DNA from: Maratus speciosus
Lineage: Eukaryota; Arthropoda; Arachnida; Araneae; Salticidae
Direction: 5' to 3'
DNA: 64,000 nucleotides
NCBI GenBank assembly: GCA_963932465.1
Contig: OZ010786.1
Location: 596,181,038 to 596,245,037 of the forward strand
Positions 30,092 to 40,681 of this stretch are shown here, in pieces (positions within the stretch are counted from its first letter, which is position 1; each line of letters begins with the position of its first letter). A program made the translations under genes and the position numbers. The notes beneath the pieces are model-generated. The model was not told the origin of the DNA. It did not search any database and was given only the letters and a program-made list of their open reading frames with translations.

Positions 30092-32218
30092 CTAATATCC
30101 TTTCGTGAGATCCAAAACTGTTATATACTTCGCGCTAGCAACTCTCTCTACCCTATCCTCTATGTTTGGTAAGGGAAAAAACTCGGCCCGGGTGATCTCA
30201 TTTAACTTTAGGTAATCTATACGAGGACGAGCGTCTTTCCCAGGGGCTTCTACCAGAATCATCGGGGAGGCGAAATATGACTCCCCTTCAACGATTATAT
30301 TTAACTCTAACATTCTTTTGATTTCTTTCCTCAAAATTTCAGTTTGTCTAGGCGAAGATCTGTAAGGTTTTATCTTTACAGGTTTATATTCTAATAGTTC
30401 CACGTCATGCTCCATTAAGTCAGTGCGCCCCGGATCATTAGAAAATAAAGTTTTAAATTTATCTAATAAATTTCTCAATTGCTCTATCTGCCCCGACGTA
30501 CATCTAGTACTCAAATTGCTGTCTTTAATAACATTTTCAAAATCATAAATCTCAGCCCCCGCTTCTTGAAATGCTATGTCCAAATCTTGATTTTCCTCGC
30601 CCTCATCTATCTCTTGCGCCACAAAATTCACTAACTCAATTCTTTTCAAATATGGTTTTAAGAGATTGACGTGATATATTTGAGCCTTTTCGCGCCTACC
30701 TGGAACATTCACAATATAATTTGTCTCTGAGATTTTGGACTGAATTTTTCCTGGACCTATCCACGATACCGATAATTTGTTCTTTTTGTTGGTAGCTAGA
30801 ACCAACACTTCGTCACCCACCTTAAATTTCCGTTCTACCGCCATTTTGTCATACCACAACTTTCTTTTTTCACAAGATTCGGTCATATTTTCCACTGCTA
30901 GTTCCTGACAGTGTTTTAGCCTATTAACCAAATTAAATACGTATTCAGTAACTAATTCATTCTCTTCCTCTCCTCCCGTCCACTTTTCAAAGAGCAATGA
31001 TTCGGGAGTTCGTAAATTCTTTCCATGTACTAACTCTGCAGGAGAAAAACCCGTAGAATCATGAGTTACCGTCCGCAAGGCTAATAACGCATACGGCAAA
31101 TTTCCCTCCCAACTTGCGCCATTTTCAACACACAAAACTTTCAATAATCTTTTCACTGAGCGATGCCATCGCTCAACCAAATTACTTTGTGGTCGACAAA
31201 CCGACGAGTGAGTTAACTTAACTCCAAATTTCTTTAAGAATGCGGTTGTTAACTCGCTTACAAAATATCTTCCGAGATCTGTTTGTAACTCTCTGGGATA
31301 TCCTAATCTGCTAAATACCCACATTAATGCTTCAATTATAGTTTCCGATCGGACATTAGATATCGCAACAACCTCCGGATACCTGGACGCCACACAAATA
31401 ACTGTTAAAATATACCTATTCCCTTTTTCAGACTTCGGTAAGGGACCCACAATGTCAGCTGATAACTTCGAAAAAACCTCTCCAATAATCGGCACACGTC
31501 TGAGCGGCGCTTTCCCTATTTCCCTAGGTTTTCCAATCCTCTGACATGAATCACATGTTTTGACAAAATTCTCTATATGTTTTATTACATTCGGCCAAAA
31601 GTAATGACGCAAAACCTTATCCTTTGTTTTCATTTCACCAAAGTGCGATAAAATCCCCTCATGACAGGCTCCTAAAACGTCTAATCTGAATTTCGAAGGC
31701 ACCACTAACTGCAATCTCTCCCCACCACGATTGTCAAAAGTTTTCCTAAACACCAAGTCATTCATAATTTCATAGTGAGATTTCTTGGCTCTCGCTTTTT
31801 CCCTAACTTCTTTTAACGAAGGATCAACATCCTGTTCTTTTTTAAATTCCTCACGACTAATCCGTGCTAAATTTCCGAACTTGTCATTTAAATCAGCAGG
31901 TAACAATACACTTTCCGAGGTTTCATTTTCCGATAGCTGCTCTAACTCCTTTTCGCATTGTTCTGCAAACTCGTCCGATTCACATTCTAAATCCACGACC
32001 TGCTTTCCCTCTCCCCTTTCGCAACTCGTATTTACACTCGCCCCGTCCATCAAACTAACAGTGTCTTTCTTTGCCTGCGATCTCGTCATTACCGCATTCA
32101 CTGCATTAACCTTTTTTCGGGCTAATTCAATTATCTTTTGCGTTTTATTCCCTAAGAGATAATAATGCAAGTCTGCTTCTTTGTCTGCAACCCCAACTTC
32201 CGTTTTTAGGGAACCCAA
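30092..32218 (-). CDS. pol: pol, first part: protease end, integrase and RT N-terminal half
   Basis: A 708-residue frame. Residues 1-25 include a YLLGN stretch that looks like the protease C-terminus. The integrase zinc finger is H186, H192, C222, C225. The catalytic triad is D255, D314 and E349, so the last two are 35 residues apart as expected. A GPY/F-type region (SWIGPGKI) lies near 485. RT begins near residue 600 (MEHDVELL, KIKPYR, RIDYLKLN, FPLPNIED) and is cut by a TAG after DLTKGY. Having integrase and RT in one frame, in that order, is the unusual feature. The frame is shifted relative to gag and overlaps its last codons, and no recognised ATG starts it. It is presumably made as part of a polyprotein. 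Confidence 0.95.
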   Translation of the reverse strand: MGSLKTEVGVADKEADLHYYLLGNKTQKIIELARKKVNAVNAVMTRSQAKKDTVSLMDGASVNTSCERGEGKQVVDLECESDEFAEQCEKELEQLSENETSESVLLPADLNDKFGNLARISREEFKKEQDVDPSLKEVREKARAKKSHYEIMNDLVFRKTFDNRGGERLQLVVPSKFRLDVLGACHEGILSHFGEMKTKDKVLRHYFWPNVIKHIENFVKTCDSCQRIGKPREIGKAPLRRVPIIGEVFSKLSADIVGPLPKSEKGNRYILTVICVASRYPEVVAISNVRSETIIEALMWVFSRLGYPRELQTDLGRYFVSELTTAFLKKFGVKLTHSSVCRPQSNLVERWHRSVKRLLKVLCVENGASWEGNLPYALLALRTVTHDSTGFSPAELVHGKNLRTPESLLFEKWTGGEEENELVTEYVFNLVNRLKHCQELAVENMTESCEKRKLWYDKMAVERKFKVGDEVLVLATNKKNKLSVSWIGPGKIQSKISETNYIVNVPGRREKAQIYHVNLLKPYLKRIELVNFVAQEIDEGEENQDLDIAFQEAGAEIYDFENVIKDSNLSTRCTSGQIEQLRNLLDKFKTLFSNDPGRTDLMEHDVELLEYKPVKIKPYRSSPRQTEILRKEIKRMLELNIIVEGESYFASPMILVEAPGKDARPRIDYLKLNEITRAEFFPLPNIEDRVERVASAKYITVLDLTKGY

Positions 32219-33534
32219 TCCATCAAATCTATCTCTATGTGAGCGACAGGTAAACAGCGGATTTTAGAATCCAAGGGCTGTTTCACGAAGATATAATCTC
32301 CGGTCAATTGTTCCTTTTTTACGTGTTCCTCACCGCACAAATCGTAATTGGTACCCGTATCTCTTAGAGTGACAATATCACGCCCATTTATTTTCGCTCC
32401 ACTAAGATAAGGTTTGAACCCTTCTTCATAATCCGACGTTTTACTCACATGATTCACTTTGGCGGTGTCTCTCTCGTTCTTTTTTAACTGCGGACAATTG
32501 GCTCGAAGGTGAGTTGTGGAATTACAAAGGAAACACCTGTTTAACCTCCTTTTTTCGAAAACACGATCCTTATCTGTCACTATATTCTTGTCCCTCCAAT
32601 TGAAATTTTTATCTGCACTTTTATTCTCCATCCCCGAGCTATTTTTCTCAAATTTCTTATCAAAAAAATTTCTCGAATTTCCTGTTTTCCTTTGGGAAAT
32701 TTTCACAACCTCTAATTCATCTAAGCGTTTCACTAAAACTTCTGGGTCAGTGAAATTTGACCAGGCATCAATCAGATGATCCTTTAATTCTTGAGGGGCT
32801 CTTTTTTTAATTTGATCAGTGATCAAAAGCTTCTTTAATTCCTCAAAATTAGTGATTTTTAAAGAATTTAACCACCCCTCCAGATAGCTATTCAATTCGA
32901 CAATTAAATCACGCCACGGATTATTTGGATTCCTCTGGTGTTGATTAAATTTTAGTCTATACGATTCTGCATTTAATTTGTACCTTTCTAATAATTTACC
33001 TTTCACATAATCATAATTATCAATCAAATGTGATGGCTCTCTAAGGATTAATTCTGCCACATTTACCGGTAGAAGCGCTAATAAATTTGTCACTAATTCA
33101 TCATCTTCTAAATTACATTTTTTTGCCTGCCTCTCAAACAAATTTAAGAATAAAGATATTTCTGATCGACTCTCATCGAAACGATGTATTAAGGATTTTA
33201 AGGGCAATTTATTGCTTTTCTCTGCACCATGATTTGATGTTAGGCTACGCGTCTCTGCTTCTTGCAATAATTTTAACTTTTCGAGTTCATAAGCCCTGTC
33301 TTTGTCTCGATCCTCCCTTTCTAATCTCTTTCTTTCCTTTTCCTCCGCTATAAGCGCTTCCCGATCTTGCAGTATATTTTTGGGTTGTGCCAATGCAAAA
33401 TCTCTATCAAAATCTTCAGCCGCTTCTATTTTACTAACTATTTTTGCAATCGTGTCGCTCTCATCTATTTGAACATCCAATTCACCCGCCAGGATTCGCA
33501 AATCTACCTTTTTAAAATGTTTCCACTCTGACAT
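32206..33534 (-). CDS. gag: gag polyprotein with zinc knuckle and protease start
   Basis: 442 residues beginning MSEWKHFKKV. Gag forms the virus-like particle and packages RNA. A charged coiled-coil-like segment lies at about 50-95 and a helical capsid-like domain at about 110-280. RAPQELKDHL..AW near 245-260 recalls SCAN/capsid folds. The zinc knuckle CFLCNSTTHLRANC (334-347) has the CX2CX4HX4C pattern. After it, LRDTGTNYDL (391-400) carries the DTG of an aspartic protease. The frame ends 12 bases inside the next ORF. The first half of protease therefore lies here and the second half in the next frame, which suggests a 1-bp lesion rather than a regular gag-pol frameshift site. Confidence 0.92.
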   Translation of the reverse strand: MSEWKHFKKVDLRILAGELDVQIDESDTIAKIVSKIEAAEDFDRDFALAQPKNILQDREALIAEEKERKRLEREDRDKDRAYELEKLKLLQEAETRSLTSNHGAEKSNKLPLKSLIHRFDESRSEISLFLNLFERQAKKCNLEDDELVTNLLALLPVNVAELILREPSHLIDNYDYVKGKLLERYKLNAESYRLKFNQHQRNPNNPWRDLIVELNSYLEGWLNSLKITNFEELKKLLITDQIKKRAPQELKDHLIDAWSNFTDPEVLVKRLDELEVVKISQRKTGNSRNFFDKKFEKNSSGMENKSADKNFNWRDKNIVTDKDRVFEKRRLNRCFLCNSTTHLRANCPQLKKNERDTAKVNHVSKTSDYEEGFKPYLSGAKINGRDIVTLRDTGTNYDLCGEEHVKKEQLTGDYIFVKQPLDSKIRCLPVAHIEIDLMDWVP

Positions 33535-34451
33535 TTTTGAAAAATTAACCCCAAAACCTAATTTACATGGATGTCAGATCAAAATTTAAAACAGAAAAAA
33601 TACATACATACACAAAAAATATAATTCAGTAATACATTTACAAAACAGTTAGAAATATAATTTCCCCTTTTTATAACTTGTATTAAAAAAAAAGGCACTA
33701 TGTTTCACTTCTGCAAACCATCATCTCGCAAAATTTTCACATATTAAACGTCTTTGCCAGATCACGACAAATACATTTTCCCGAAAGAAAAACCAGAACA
33801 TTAAAATATCAAATTTTAAATACAGCTCAAGCAAAATTTTCCTAAACAAAAATTGTTATTAACAGAATAAACGCACTTAAAATTTTCCTGACAGTAAAAA
33901 TTATTAACATTTCTCTCTTTTTTTTTTTTTTACATGCCAATAACCGACAGACTATCCTTTATTACTACTTTTCCTTTGAGAGGAAAAAAAAAATAACTGC
34001 CCTTTATCATTGAAATCTACTGAGATATTTCACACACAATAAACCACTGACACACAATAGCCAGCTTAAGGCAAAAGGAAATTAAACTCAACAGAATGCC
34101 ACTGAGATAAAAGAATTTGTTAGCTCACCCCTTTGAAGACAGGATCCGTTGTCGTTCACCCAGCTGTTCCGAATAGAAAGCACTGTCAATCAACGTCGTC
34201 ACTACGATAATCCTTTAGCTCCAGAGGTTTGTAATCCACACAGAAATGTTTTTCTAGCTTGACCCAAGATACACAGTCTAAACACAAGGCGGTCAGTTCT
34301 AAGAAATGTTTCTTTCCAATAAACCTTGACGTCACCACTAATAGCACTTGATAACAAGTTTTAATCACCACAATGCTTGTCACTATTAACGTTGCACTTC
34401 ACAAATGTTCTTTGAGGACCCCTATTGTTCTACGCATCATCTGGTCAACAT
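33535..34451 (-). other. 5' leader of the retrotransposon
   Basis: About 0.9 kb between PBS and gag start, A/T-rich with several homopolymer runs. It probably holds packaging signals, but I cannot define one. A 65-residue frame inside (34186-34383) has no motif. Confidence 0.7.
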
Positions 34452-34469
34452 GATCTTCCGCTGCCACCA
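34452..34469 (-). other. tRNA primer-binding site
   Basis: In element sense, two bases after the 5' LTR comes TGGTGGCAGCGGAAGATC. It begins TGG, complementary to a tRNA 3' CCA end. I cannot assign the tRNA from sequence alone. Confidence 0.7.
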
Positions 34470-34471
34470 GC

Positions 34472-35208
34472 TGTTACGAATTTACTCCTCGATCAATCTA
34501 ATTGAACGGTAGCTGTGAGGAATAATTCTCTCTACCATGCAAAATTAATCAAAAGTTTTATTTTGAAATCTTGAATATATAGAATACAACAAAAATAATA
34601 AATTAAATGCGTAGGTTGTTGACTTATATGATTATATAAAACACTGAGTCATTGTAGCTTCAAATTTGGAAATTAGTTCACTCTAGAACTTCTCATTCAG
34701 CAGCAAGTTCGTTGGTCGGATGGCTTTTACAGGAACGTCTCTCGCCGTCCTATACAAGTTCCGAGCGCTTCGCTTAATTTAACTCGGCACTTCTCGTGCC
34801 TTCCGCCCGGGAAAAAATCTCTTTTTCCCTCGTTCGTGCGAGCCAAACGCACACCCCAGTTTCCGAATCCAAACTGATCCCCTCCTCTATTTTCCTCCGA
34901 AAAAAATGGTCACTCTCTCGGACACCGTGAGAATACTTTCAACATCCATCTCTGTCAATGCCTTTAGGCATTAGCGAATTCCTTTGCGAGACCTAAACAG
35001 GGTGGTCTATACTCCGAACTCTTAGATGTATCTCATATCCTTTATCAGGGCGTGCTACGTCCTAAGTGCTAATCCATCATCACTTACAATGTCCTAGAGC
35101 GTGAGAAAAATGTCTACTTGTCTTTCTATGCACCTGGGTGTATCCAGTTTTTCTTTAGGAGGACTTCTTCCCCCATCATCTGATAACATAGAAGTTCATT
35201 TCTTTACA
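34472..35208 (-). repeat. 5' LTR
   Basis: 737 bp, the same length as the 3' LTR. It should carry the promoter and polyadenylation signal; I do not assign exact sites. Confidence 0.96.
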
Positions 35209-35212
35209 ACGT
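35209..35212. repeat. 4-bp target-site duplication (right)
   Basis: ACGT, matching 28081-28084. Confidence 0.85.
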
Positions 35213-35614
35213 CAATCTGTTCTTCTGTTGCACATCTGCAATACAAGTAAAAACTACTGTCGTGTGGCTATTTTACGTAAAAAATATTAAAATTAGTAAA
35301 TATTTTAGTAAGTATGTCTCCGAATACCTTCTTTTGTATAATTATTTATTTTATAAAGCTTAACTTTTAACCCTTTAATTCCAATGATAGAATACGTTCT
35401 TGAAATTACGTAGTCCAGAGAATCTGACATTGCATCAGAACGTTTCAATGGTTAATTTAACTTTGTTTAAATACGGAAAGTCTGTTATTATTTAAAGAAA
35501 ATATTGCTATTTTAATTTTCTGGTGTCAGTTAGGTATATACGAATAAAAAAAAAACTATTAAATTCAAAACACTGTTCTTTGCATATATGCAAAGCTGCG
35601 CACTAAAAGTTTAA

Positions 35615-35961
35615 GCGTTTAAGACTTCCTTATCACACCGATGCTGCAATATCGGCATAAGAGAATTTACTTCCTGGACACCACTATTTGTTGAAGGAAC
35701 AATTCTACTTGATTTCCCACAGGAAGTGGAAGAGCAATTTACTAAAAACTATACTTTAAAAATATAGTGGTGCGAACAGAATAAAAAAAAATAGAATCGC
35801 GTATTTAAGGTTTAAAAATATTTTCGGGAAAAAAATGCAAAGTAGATACCAGAAAATATTAGCTAAAGTCATGAGACGTCCAGCCTCTGAGTGTCACGGC
35901 CGCGACGAAATTTGTTCATAAAGGCTTGCCCGTGAGTGTCTCGGGCACGACGATTATGGGG
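35615..35961. other. non-coding spacer
   Basis: Contains GAGTGTCACGGCCGCGACG and GTGTCTCGGGCACGACG, a GC-rich direct/inverted arrangement ending GGGGTTAA. It may be the right end of a further TTAA element whose left end I do not find. Confidence 0.35.
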
Positions 35962-36021
35962 TTAATTAGACGAAAAAATGCATCCCCGATGAAATCTCGG
36001 GTTCCGCAGCGAAAGGATTAA
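35962..36021. mobile_element. right end of a 'CTCGCTGCG' TTAA MITE
   Basis: GACGAAAAAATGCATCCCCG and GAAATCTCGGGTTCCGCAGC, ending AAAGGATTAA, match the right 60 bp of 8575-8825. The rest is missing. Confidence 0.7.
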
Positions 36022-36108
36022 TATAAACTACTTACTGAAATTTTCAGAATAAATATATATATTTTTTAAATAAAAGAAGTGAGTTCATTTTGGGAAAGAG
36101 AAACAAAT

Positions 36109-36325
36109 TTAACTCCTTAATTATCGCTCACGTGATATTCACGGGCTGTGCCTTTTGTTCAGATTGTTTGATTCCCACCACTTTTATAAAATAGTGTAAT
36201 TGTCTTTACTATAATATTATTTTATCTGTCATTAAATGAGGTGAATATTTCTTTTTCCAAAAAGTGGTGCCAATGAGCAATTTGAATTTTTAAACCGTAA
36301 TTTGATGCGACCGTTAAGGGGTTAA
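36109..36325. mobile_element. TTAA MITE, 'GGTCGCATTAAATTACGG' family (reverse)
   Basis: TTAACTCCTTAATTATCGCT at the left and GCGACCGTTAAGGGGTTAA at the right. The inner AAAAAGTGGTGCCAATGAGC and ATTAAATGAGGTGAATATTT match 9573-9787 inverted. Confidence 0.85.
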
Positions 36326-36736
36326 AGTAAATAATTCCATTTTGTTAAGCTTTGTCATCAAATAATTAATGCCTTGATTCAATTCTTGAAGAATAGAAAA
36401 AAAAACCTTAGCACGAAAATCTACATCGAAAAATATACAAATCGTACTTGCATTTTCAAATTACATCAAACTATTTAAATACGGGAAAAAAAATGCATGA
36501 TAATAAAAATGAATTTTTTGTCTGAAAACATTTACAGGAAAGTTTGCTTTCCGGAAAAATATATTACGGCGAAAATACCTTACAATTCACTAAGGTTTAG
36601 AAATGTTGGAATCTGCGTAAGCTGAGATGAATGTAAGTTTTGAAGGAATTTAAATTAAGATTTTTATATTAAAAAAAATAGTTTTCTTAAATTTGATAAA
36701 AATTTCAAATATACCTATGGTTTTTGTATTTATTTA
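36326..36736. other. AT-rich DNA, nothing recognised
   Basis: No ORF or paired repeat seen. Confidence 0.4.
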
Positions 36737-37194
36737 CCAGGTGTCCCAAAAAATAACTGATGGATTTTAAAATTCCATAACTTGCAAACGGTGACAGATA
36801 TTAAAAAAAATTCTTGCAGGAGTGTTATGTAAGATGTCAGGAGTTTTTATGCTGCGATTCTCAGTTTTAGTTACAAATAGCATCGATAGATGGCGCTGCA
36901 AGCAATAACGGCTAAATCGAGGCTCGATTTTTCGGCCTCTCTCTTCATCTATGCAAAAAAAGGCAATTATGAATGGATTGAATGGATCCCGAAGTACCAG
37001 AAATCTAGTCTGGACTGAGCGCCTTTTGCTCTCAGCGCCGCCATCTATTGTTTGAAAATCGAACTAAAATCAAGAATCACAGTACAAAAACTCCTGACTT
37101 CATACATAACCCTTCTGCAAGAATTTTTTTAATATCTGTCACCGTTTGGAAGTTATTGAATTTTAAAATCCATCAGTCATTTTGGGAAACCCGG
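36737..37194. mobile_element. 458-bp MITE with 150-bp inverted repeats, TA-flanked
   Basis: TA lies outside both ends. The left end reads CCAGGTGTCCCAAAAAATAA; the inverted right end reads CCGGGTTTCCCAAAATGACT, and both continue with GATGGATTTTAAAATTC. The arms run about 150 bp and include AAACGGTGACAGATATTAAA. The centre holds GATGGCGCTGCAAGC and its partner GGCGCCGCCATC-like end. A TA target suggests the Tc1/mariner superfamily. Confidence 0.85.
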
Positions 37195-37736
37195 TATATA
37201 TTTATTTTTGATGATATATATAAAAAAAAACTTTTAAGTAATATGGGATGTTGGATCATATCACCATTTTTACGACAACAATTTATCAAATTGTAGTGCA
37301 GACAATATGTACTGAGCAAACTTAACGTAACTCGTAACCCCCCTCCCCCATACACAAGCATCTCTTACACGAATTTATTCGGTTGCTAAGACTTTTTTTA
37401 AGAAGCATTTTCACTTGCACTGTGAAAACAGTAGGTTAACAGTGTTATCACTTTGAGGGGCTCCCGAGTTCATGTCAACATTACGCCCAATCTACTGATG
37501 AATGTCTAAAATGAATGAGCCATTGGGACAGAAAGCATAACTGTAGTATAAATACTACGACACTGTGAAAAGATGTGCAAGAGCAATTTACTCTAAAATG
37601 TGTTTTTAAAATATAGTGCTGGAAATGGAATATAAAAGTAAAATCATGTATATCAATCATCGGCGGCTACTTGCCTACACTCGACCGCAAAGGGCTAAAA
37701 TGAATAATGTACTTTACTTAAGATCCTTTACAAGAA
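37195..37736. other. non-coding spacer, nothing recognised
   Basis: Short frames without motifs. I see no repeat partner. Confidence 0.4.
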
Positions 37737-38951
37737 CTAGGGGGCGCTGCCCCCTACGAGCTACGCTCGTCAACATCCGTTCAGACACCGCAGACTCTAA
37801 AAGCACGCTAGTTAGATCGGCTTAAAAATATTTCGGAAGATTGAATTATAAGTTTAAAAACAGTGGCGATCTCCCTATAAACAGGTTTCTATTCATTACT
37901 CTTTGACTGGGGAATTTTAAAGCCAAATATGCGGCTGTTAAATGATACAATGGCTGTTTCCGTCTTTGATTAAATAAAATCTGTTGACATTTCAAAATAA
38001 GCTAATATAAAATGAATTAAATAAACAGAGTCTTTGCCTCCCGGTATTTTTTAGCAAAGCGAAAAGAAAGTTTTCTTTTAATGACACTTTACATATATCT
38101 TTTTTAATCTGACGTAATTTTCACTAAACTTTTCTTTCTGCTTTTACTATTCACGTGAAAATAATTTTGTTAGAAATGAAATATTATTTGCGCCATCCTA
38201 ATAAAAATAGTTGAAAATATCATCTTAAAATATTACACAAATGTCTCGCGCAATTTTAAAATTTAAACTGTTTTGCAATATTATTTTTTGTCCATTTTAC
38301 GTAATATGTAATGTGGCGTAAATGTGACGCAATTTCTCCTATTTAAAACTTCTAACGCATGTTGATGAATTTATTATTTTAGAACATTCTTTCACTTTTA
38401 AAATTCACGTGTAATATGGTTTTTATGATACTTTTCAATGAGTTCCTGCTTTTTATATTTTCTTGTTTATAATAGTCACGTGCAAAATAAAATTATAATT
38501 TGAAGCAAACGTTGTTATTTGCGCTTTTTTTACAGTTGGCAACAGGTTAAATTACTACAAATTCCTAAAATAAGTAAAAAATATCGCTCGAAATGCTGAA
38601 AATTTGAATTTAAAATAGAAATAAAACCTCAAAAAATGAGTCAAATTAATAAACTGAGTGCAGTCTGCACACCGGGAAATTCTGACGCACATTAAATGAT
38701 CTAAAAATGATTAAATTCCGATGTACAGTTTATGCTCCTATAAAACTTTTTTAATGGAACGATTTTGTCCAACTTTAGCATTAAATATCTCTTTAAATAT
38801 TTCTTCGATTTGAAACCTGTCTGCATCAGCGTGTTTATCAAACATTTCTCTATAATTCCACCGATTTTCATATTTTTGTATGCAATATTTTGCTTAATAT
38901 TAACGAAGAAAGACCTCCGGTCACAAAAAATTCAAAACCGGCGGTGGCGGT
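37737..38951 (-). mobile_element. Helitron-like non-autonomous element, copy 2
   Basis: Homologous to 5628-6885. The minus-strand 3' end has the hairpin GGGGGCAGCGCCCCC followed by CTAG and then T. It shares CTACGAGCTACGCTCG and CAGACACCGCAGACTCTAAA near the hairpin end, and CAAAACCGGCGG at the far end. No coding capacity. Confidence 0.5.
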
Positions 38952-39434
38952 GACAGCGGTATTTATTTATTTTTTTTTTTAGAATAGAGAGATTTTTAAC
39001 AAATATTAGTTTGACTTGAAAATTTTATTAGTAACACGATTGATCTCATTTAAATGTTTATGATAAAGATCTTAGATATTTTTTAATTCTATAAACAAAA
39101 CAAATTGCGTTCACATAGTGCTATCTTCGTATTTTTAATTAAAAAAATTAAAATGAAAACCATATATAATGAAAAAATAAATGTTCATTTCAAATATTTA
39201 TACAGAAAATTCAATGTTATAAAAAATAACGCTTTACACAAAAGAAATGCAATGTAATTCCACTATTTCGAAAATGTTAAAATATCTACTTCCTATTTAA
39301 TTCGTAATATCACTATTACGAATCTTGGCTTCCAGAGAACCAATTTTGGAGGACGAATGTTTCGGCCTCCAGAAGGTTCAGCCAAGGACGGCTAGCACAA
39401 GCAACGTTGGCCGATATTTGCGGTTATTGTTTAT
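38952..39434. other. AT-rich DNA leading into the Tc1-like relic
   Basis: A GAAGGTTCAGCCAAGGACGG segment near 39372-39391 may already belong to the transposase relic. No element end identified. Confidence 0.35.
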
Positions 39435-40170
39435 GTGTGCGAAGGAATTGAACAGGTCCGATCTCATGTTATAGCCTACCTTGCTGCAGCCATTGGAAGG
39501 TTCGCATCAACGTCTACTGTGCTTAAAAAGCTTCATGAAGGGTGTGTGAGGCGACTAGCCATTTTTTGTGTCGCTCACCTCGCGTCACCGGAGGGATCGT
39601 TTAAGTTGAGCACATCAGTAGGTCCGCATGACGGTTGATCAATGGAGGCGTGTTCTCTTCACGTATGAGTCCGGGTTTAACCTCCAAACCAATAGTAGGC
39701 GTTGTTTGATTTAGTGAGACAAGGGGACACTCTATCATTCATCAAATATTCGTGAAAGAGATTCATACGGAGGTTGGCAGGGTCTGCGTTTGGGCTGCTA
39801 TTGCTTATGGTGGACGTACAGACCTCCATGTCTTTCGACGTGGAACTGTGACGCTCATGTCTATAGAGATGACATTCTTGATGCTTATGTGTGCCCTTAT
39901 TCCGGCGCAATAGGTAATGATTTCCTTTTAAAGTACAACAACGCTAGACCGCACAGGTCTCAAATCGTGGAAGATTATCTTCAGTACCATACAATTCAGC
40001 GCATAGAATGTCCAACTCGATCACCAGAATTGAATCCCATCGAGCATGCTTGGGATGCTTTAGGAAGATGTGTTGCTGCTCTCAATCCCCTCCTCAGATT
40101 CTTGCTACGCTTGAAACTGCTGTACAAGAGCAATGGCTCGCACTTCTCAGCGAACTTATCGATCGTATAA
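39435..40170 (+). pseudogene. second Tc1-like transposase family, badly decayed
   Basis: Pieces in shifting frames resemble Tc1-type transposase in order: TVLKKLHEGCVRRLA (N-terminal region), WRRVLFTYESGFNLQT around 39650-39690 (a Tyr replaces the first catalytic Asp), VCVWAAIAYGGRTDL, then the frame 39790-40170 with LLKYNNARPHRSQIVEDYL and RSPELNPIEHAWDALGR. The second catalytic Asp is Asn (NNARPH) and the final Glu is kept. It differs clearly from the 17182/59282 family. Element ends were not identified. Confidence 0.78.
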
Positions 40171-40472
40171 TTGATAGTATCACATGTCGCTGTATGTGCT
40201 GTATTGCTTCTAAGGGTGATCATACTCCATATTAAAGGTACATTTCCTACTCCAAACTGACACATTTATTTTGTTTACTTTATAATTGTGTTAATTTCTG
40301 AAACACCACGATCTTCCGTTAATTTATTTTAATGTTATTTTATACCTTACTATCCGTTGTATATTGTGACCCAGTTTTATTAACATCTGCATGTAGCATT
40401 TTAAGTAATGGCTACTTTTGTAGTTTTTCCTTATATTTTGGAAACCAGTGTACAATAAAACGAACTATCTTT

Positions 40473-40681
40473 TTAACACTAAAACGTCCAGAAATTTTAC
40501 CCGATCTTAATAAAAACATTTTAACACCAGAATTTTTATTTAAAACAGTTTCACTTTGTTATTCAACAGAGTTTTTCTGTAATTACAATTTTATAAATTT
40601 TTCGAAAAAAAATCTGGTTCGAATCGACATTTTATCATTTATTGGTGCCTAATTGACACCAGCTGAACGTTCTAGTGTTAA
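40473..40681. mobile_element. TTAA MITE, 'CACTAGAA' type
   Basis: TTAACACTAAAACGTCCAG at the left and CTGAACGTTCTAGTGTTAA at the right. The interior resembles the CTAGAACTACCGG family: CACCAGAATTTTTATTTAAA and AATCTGGTTCGAATCGAC. Confidence 0.82.

Larger units (their letters stand above)
28085..35208 (-). mobile_element. Ty3/gypsy-type LTR retrotransposon with integrase before RT
   Basis: A 7,124-bp element on the minus strand, with two 737-bp LTRs, TG...CA ends, a 4-bp target duplication, PBS and PPT. The gene order from the 5' LTR is gag with zinc knuckle, protease DTG, integrase, reverse transcriptase, RNase H. Integrase and the start of RT are in one continuous frame, so the order is not an artefact of joining pieces. 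Standard Ty3/gypsy elements place integrase last. The present order is that of Ty1/copia and of the Gmr1-like group within Ty3/gypsy. No envelope-like ORF is seen. The LTRs differ at about 7 sites by eye, and only a few lesions interrupt pol. Confidence 0.95.
27962..35614. mobile_element. TTAA-bounded repeat split by the LTR retrotransposon
   Basis: The halves (27962-28084 and 35209-35614) match 56030-56431: CGAAAAAATTATAT, GATTCTCTGAAAGGTTTATT, ACACAGGA, TATGTCTCCGAATACCTT, TTAACCCTTTAATTCC and ATGCAAAGCTGCGCAC. The outer ends are TTAACCCTGAAATACC and GCGCACTAAAAGTTTAA. About 100 bp around the insertion is absent from the second copy. Confidence 0.75.

Noticed and set aside
31785..33353. plus-strand ORFs opposite gag and pol
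   Set aside because: Antisense shadows of the retrotransposon coding strand.
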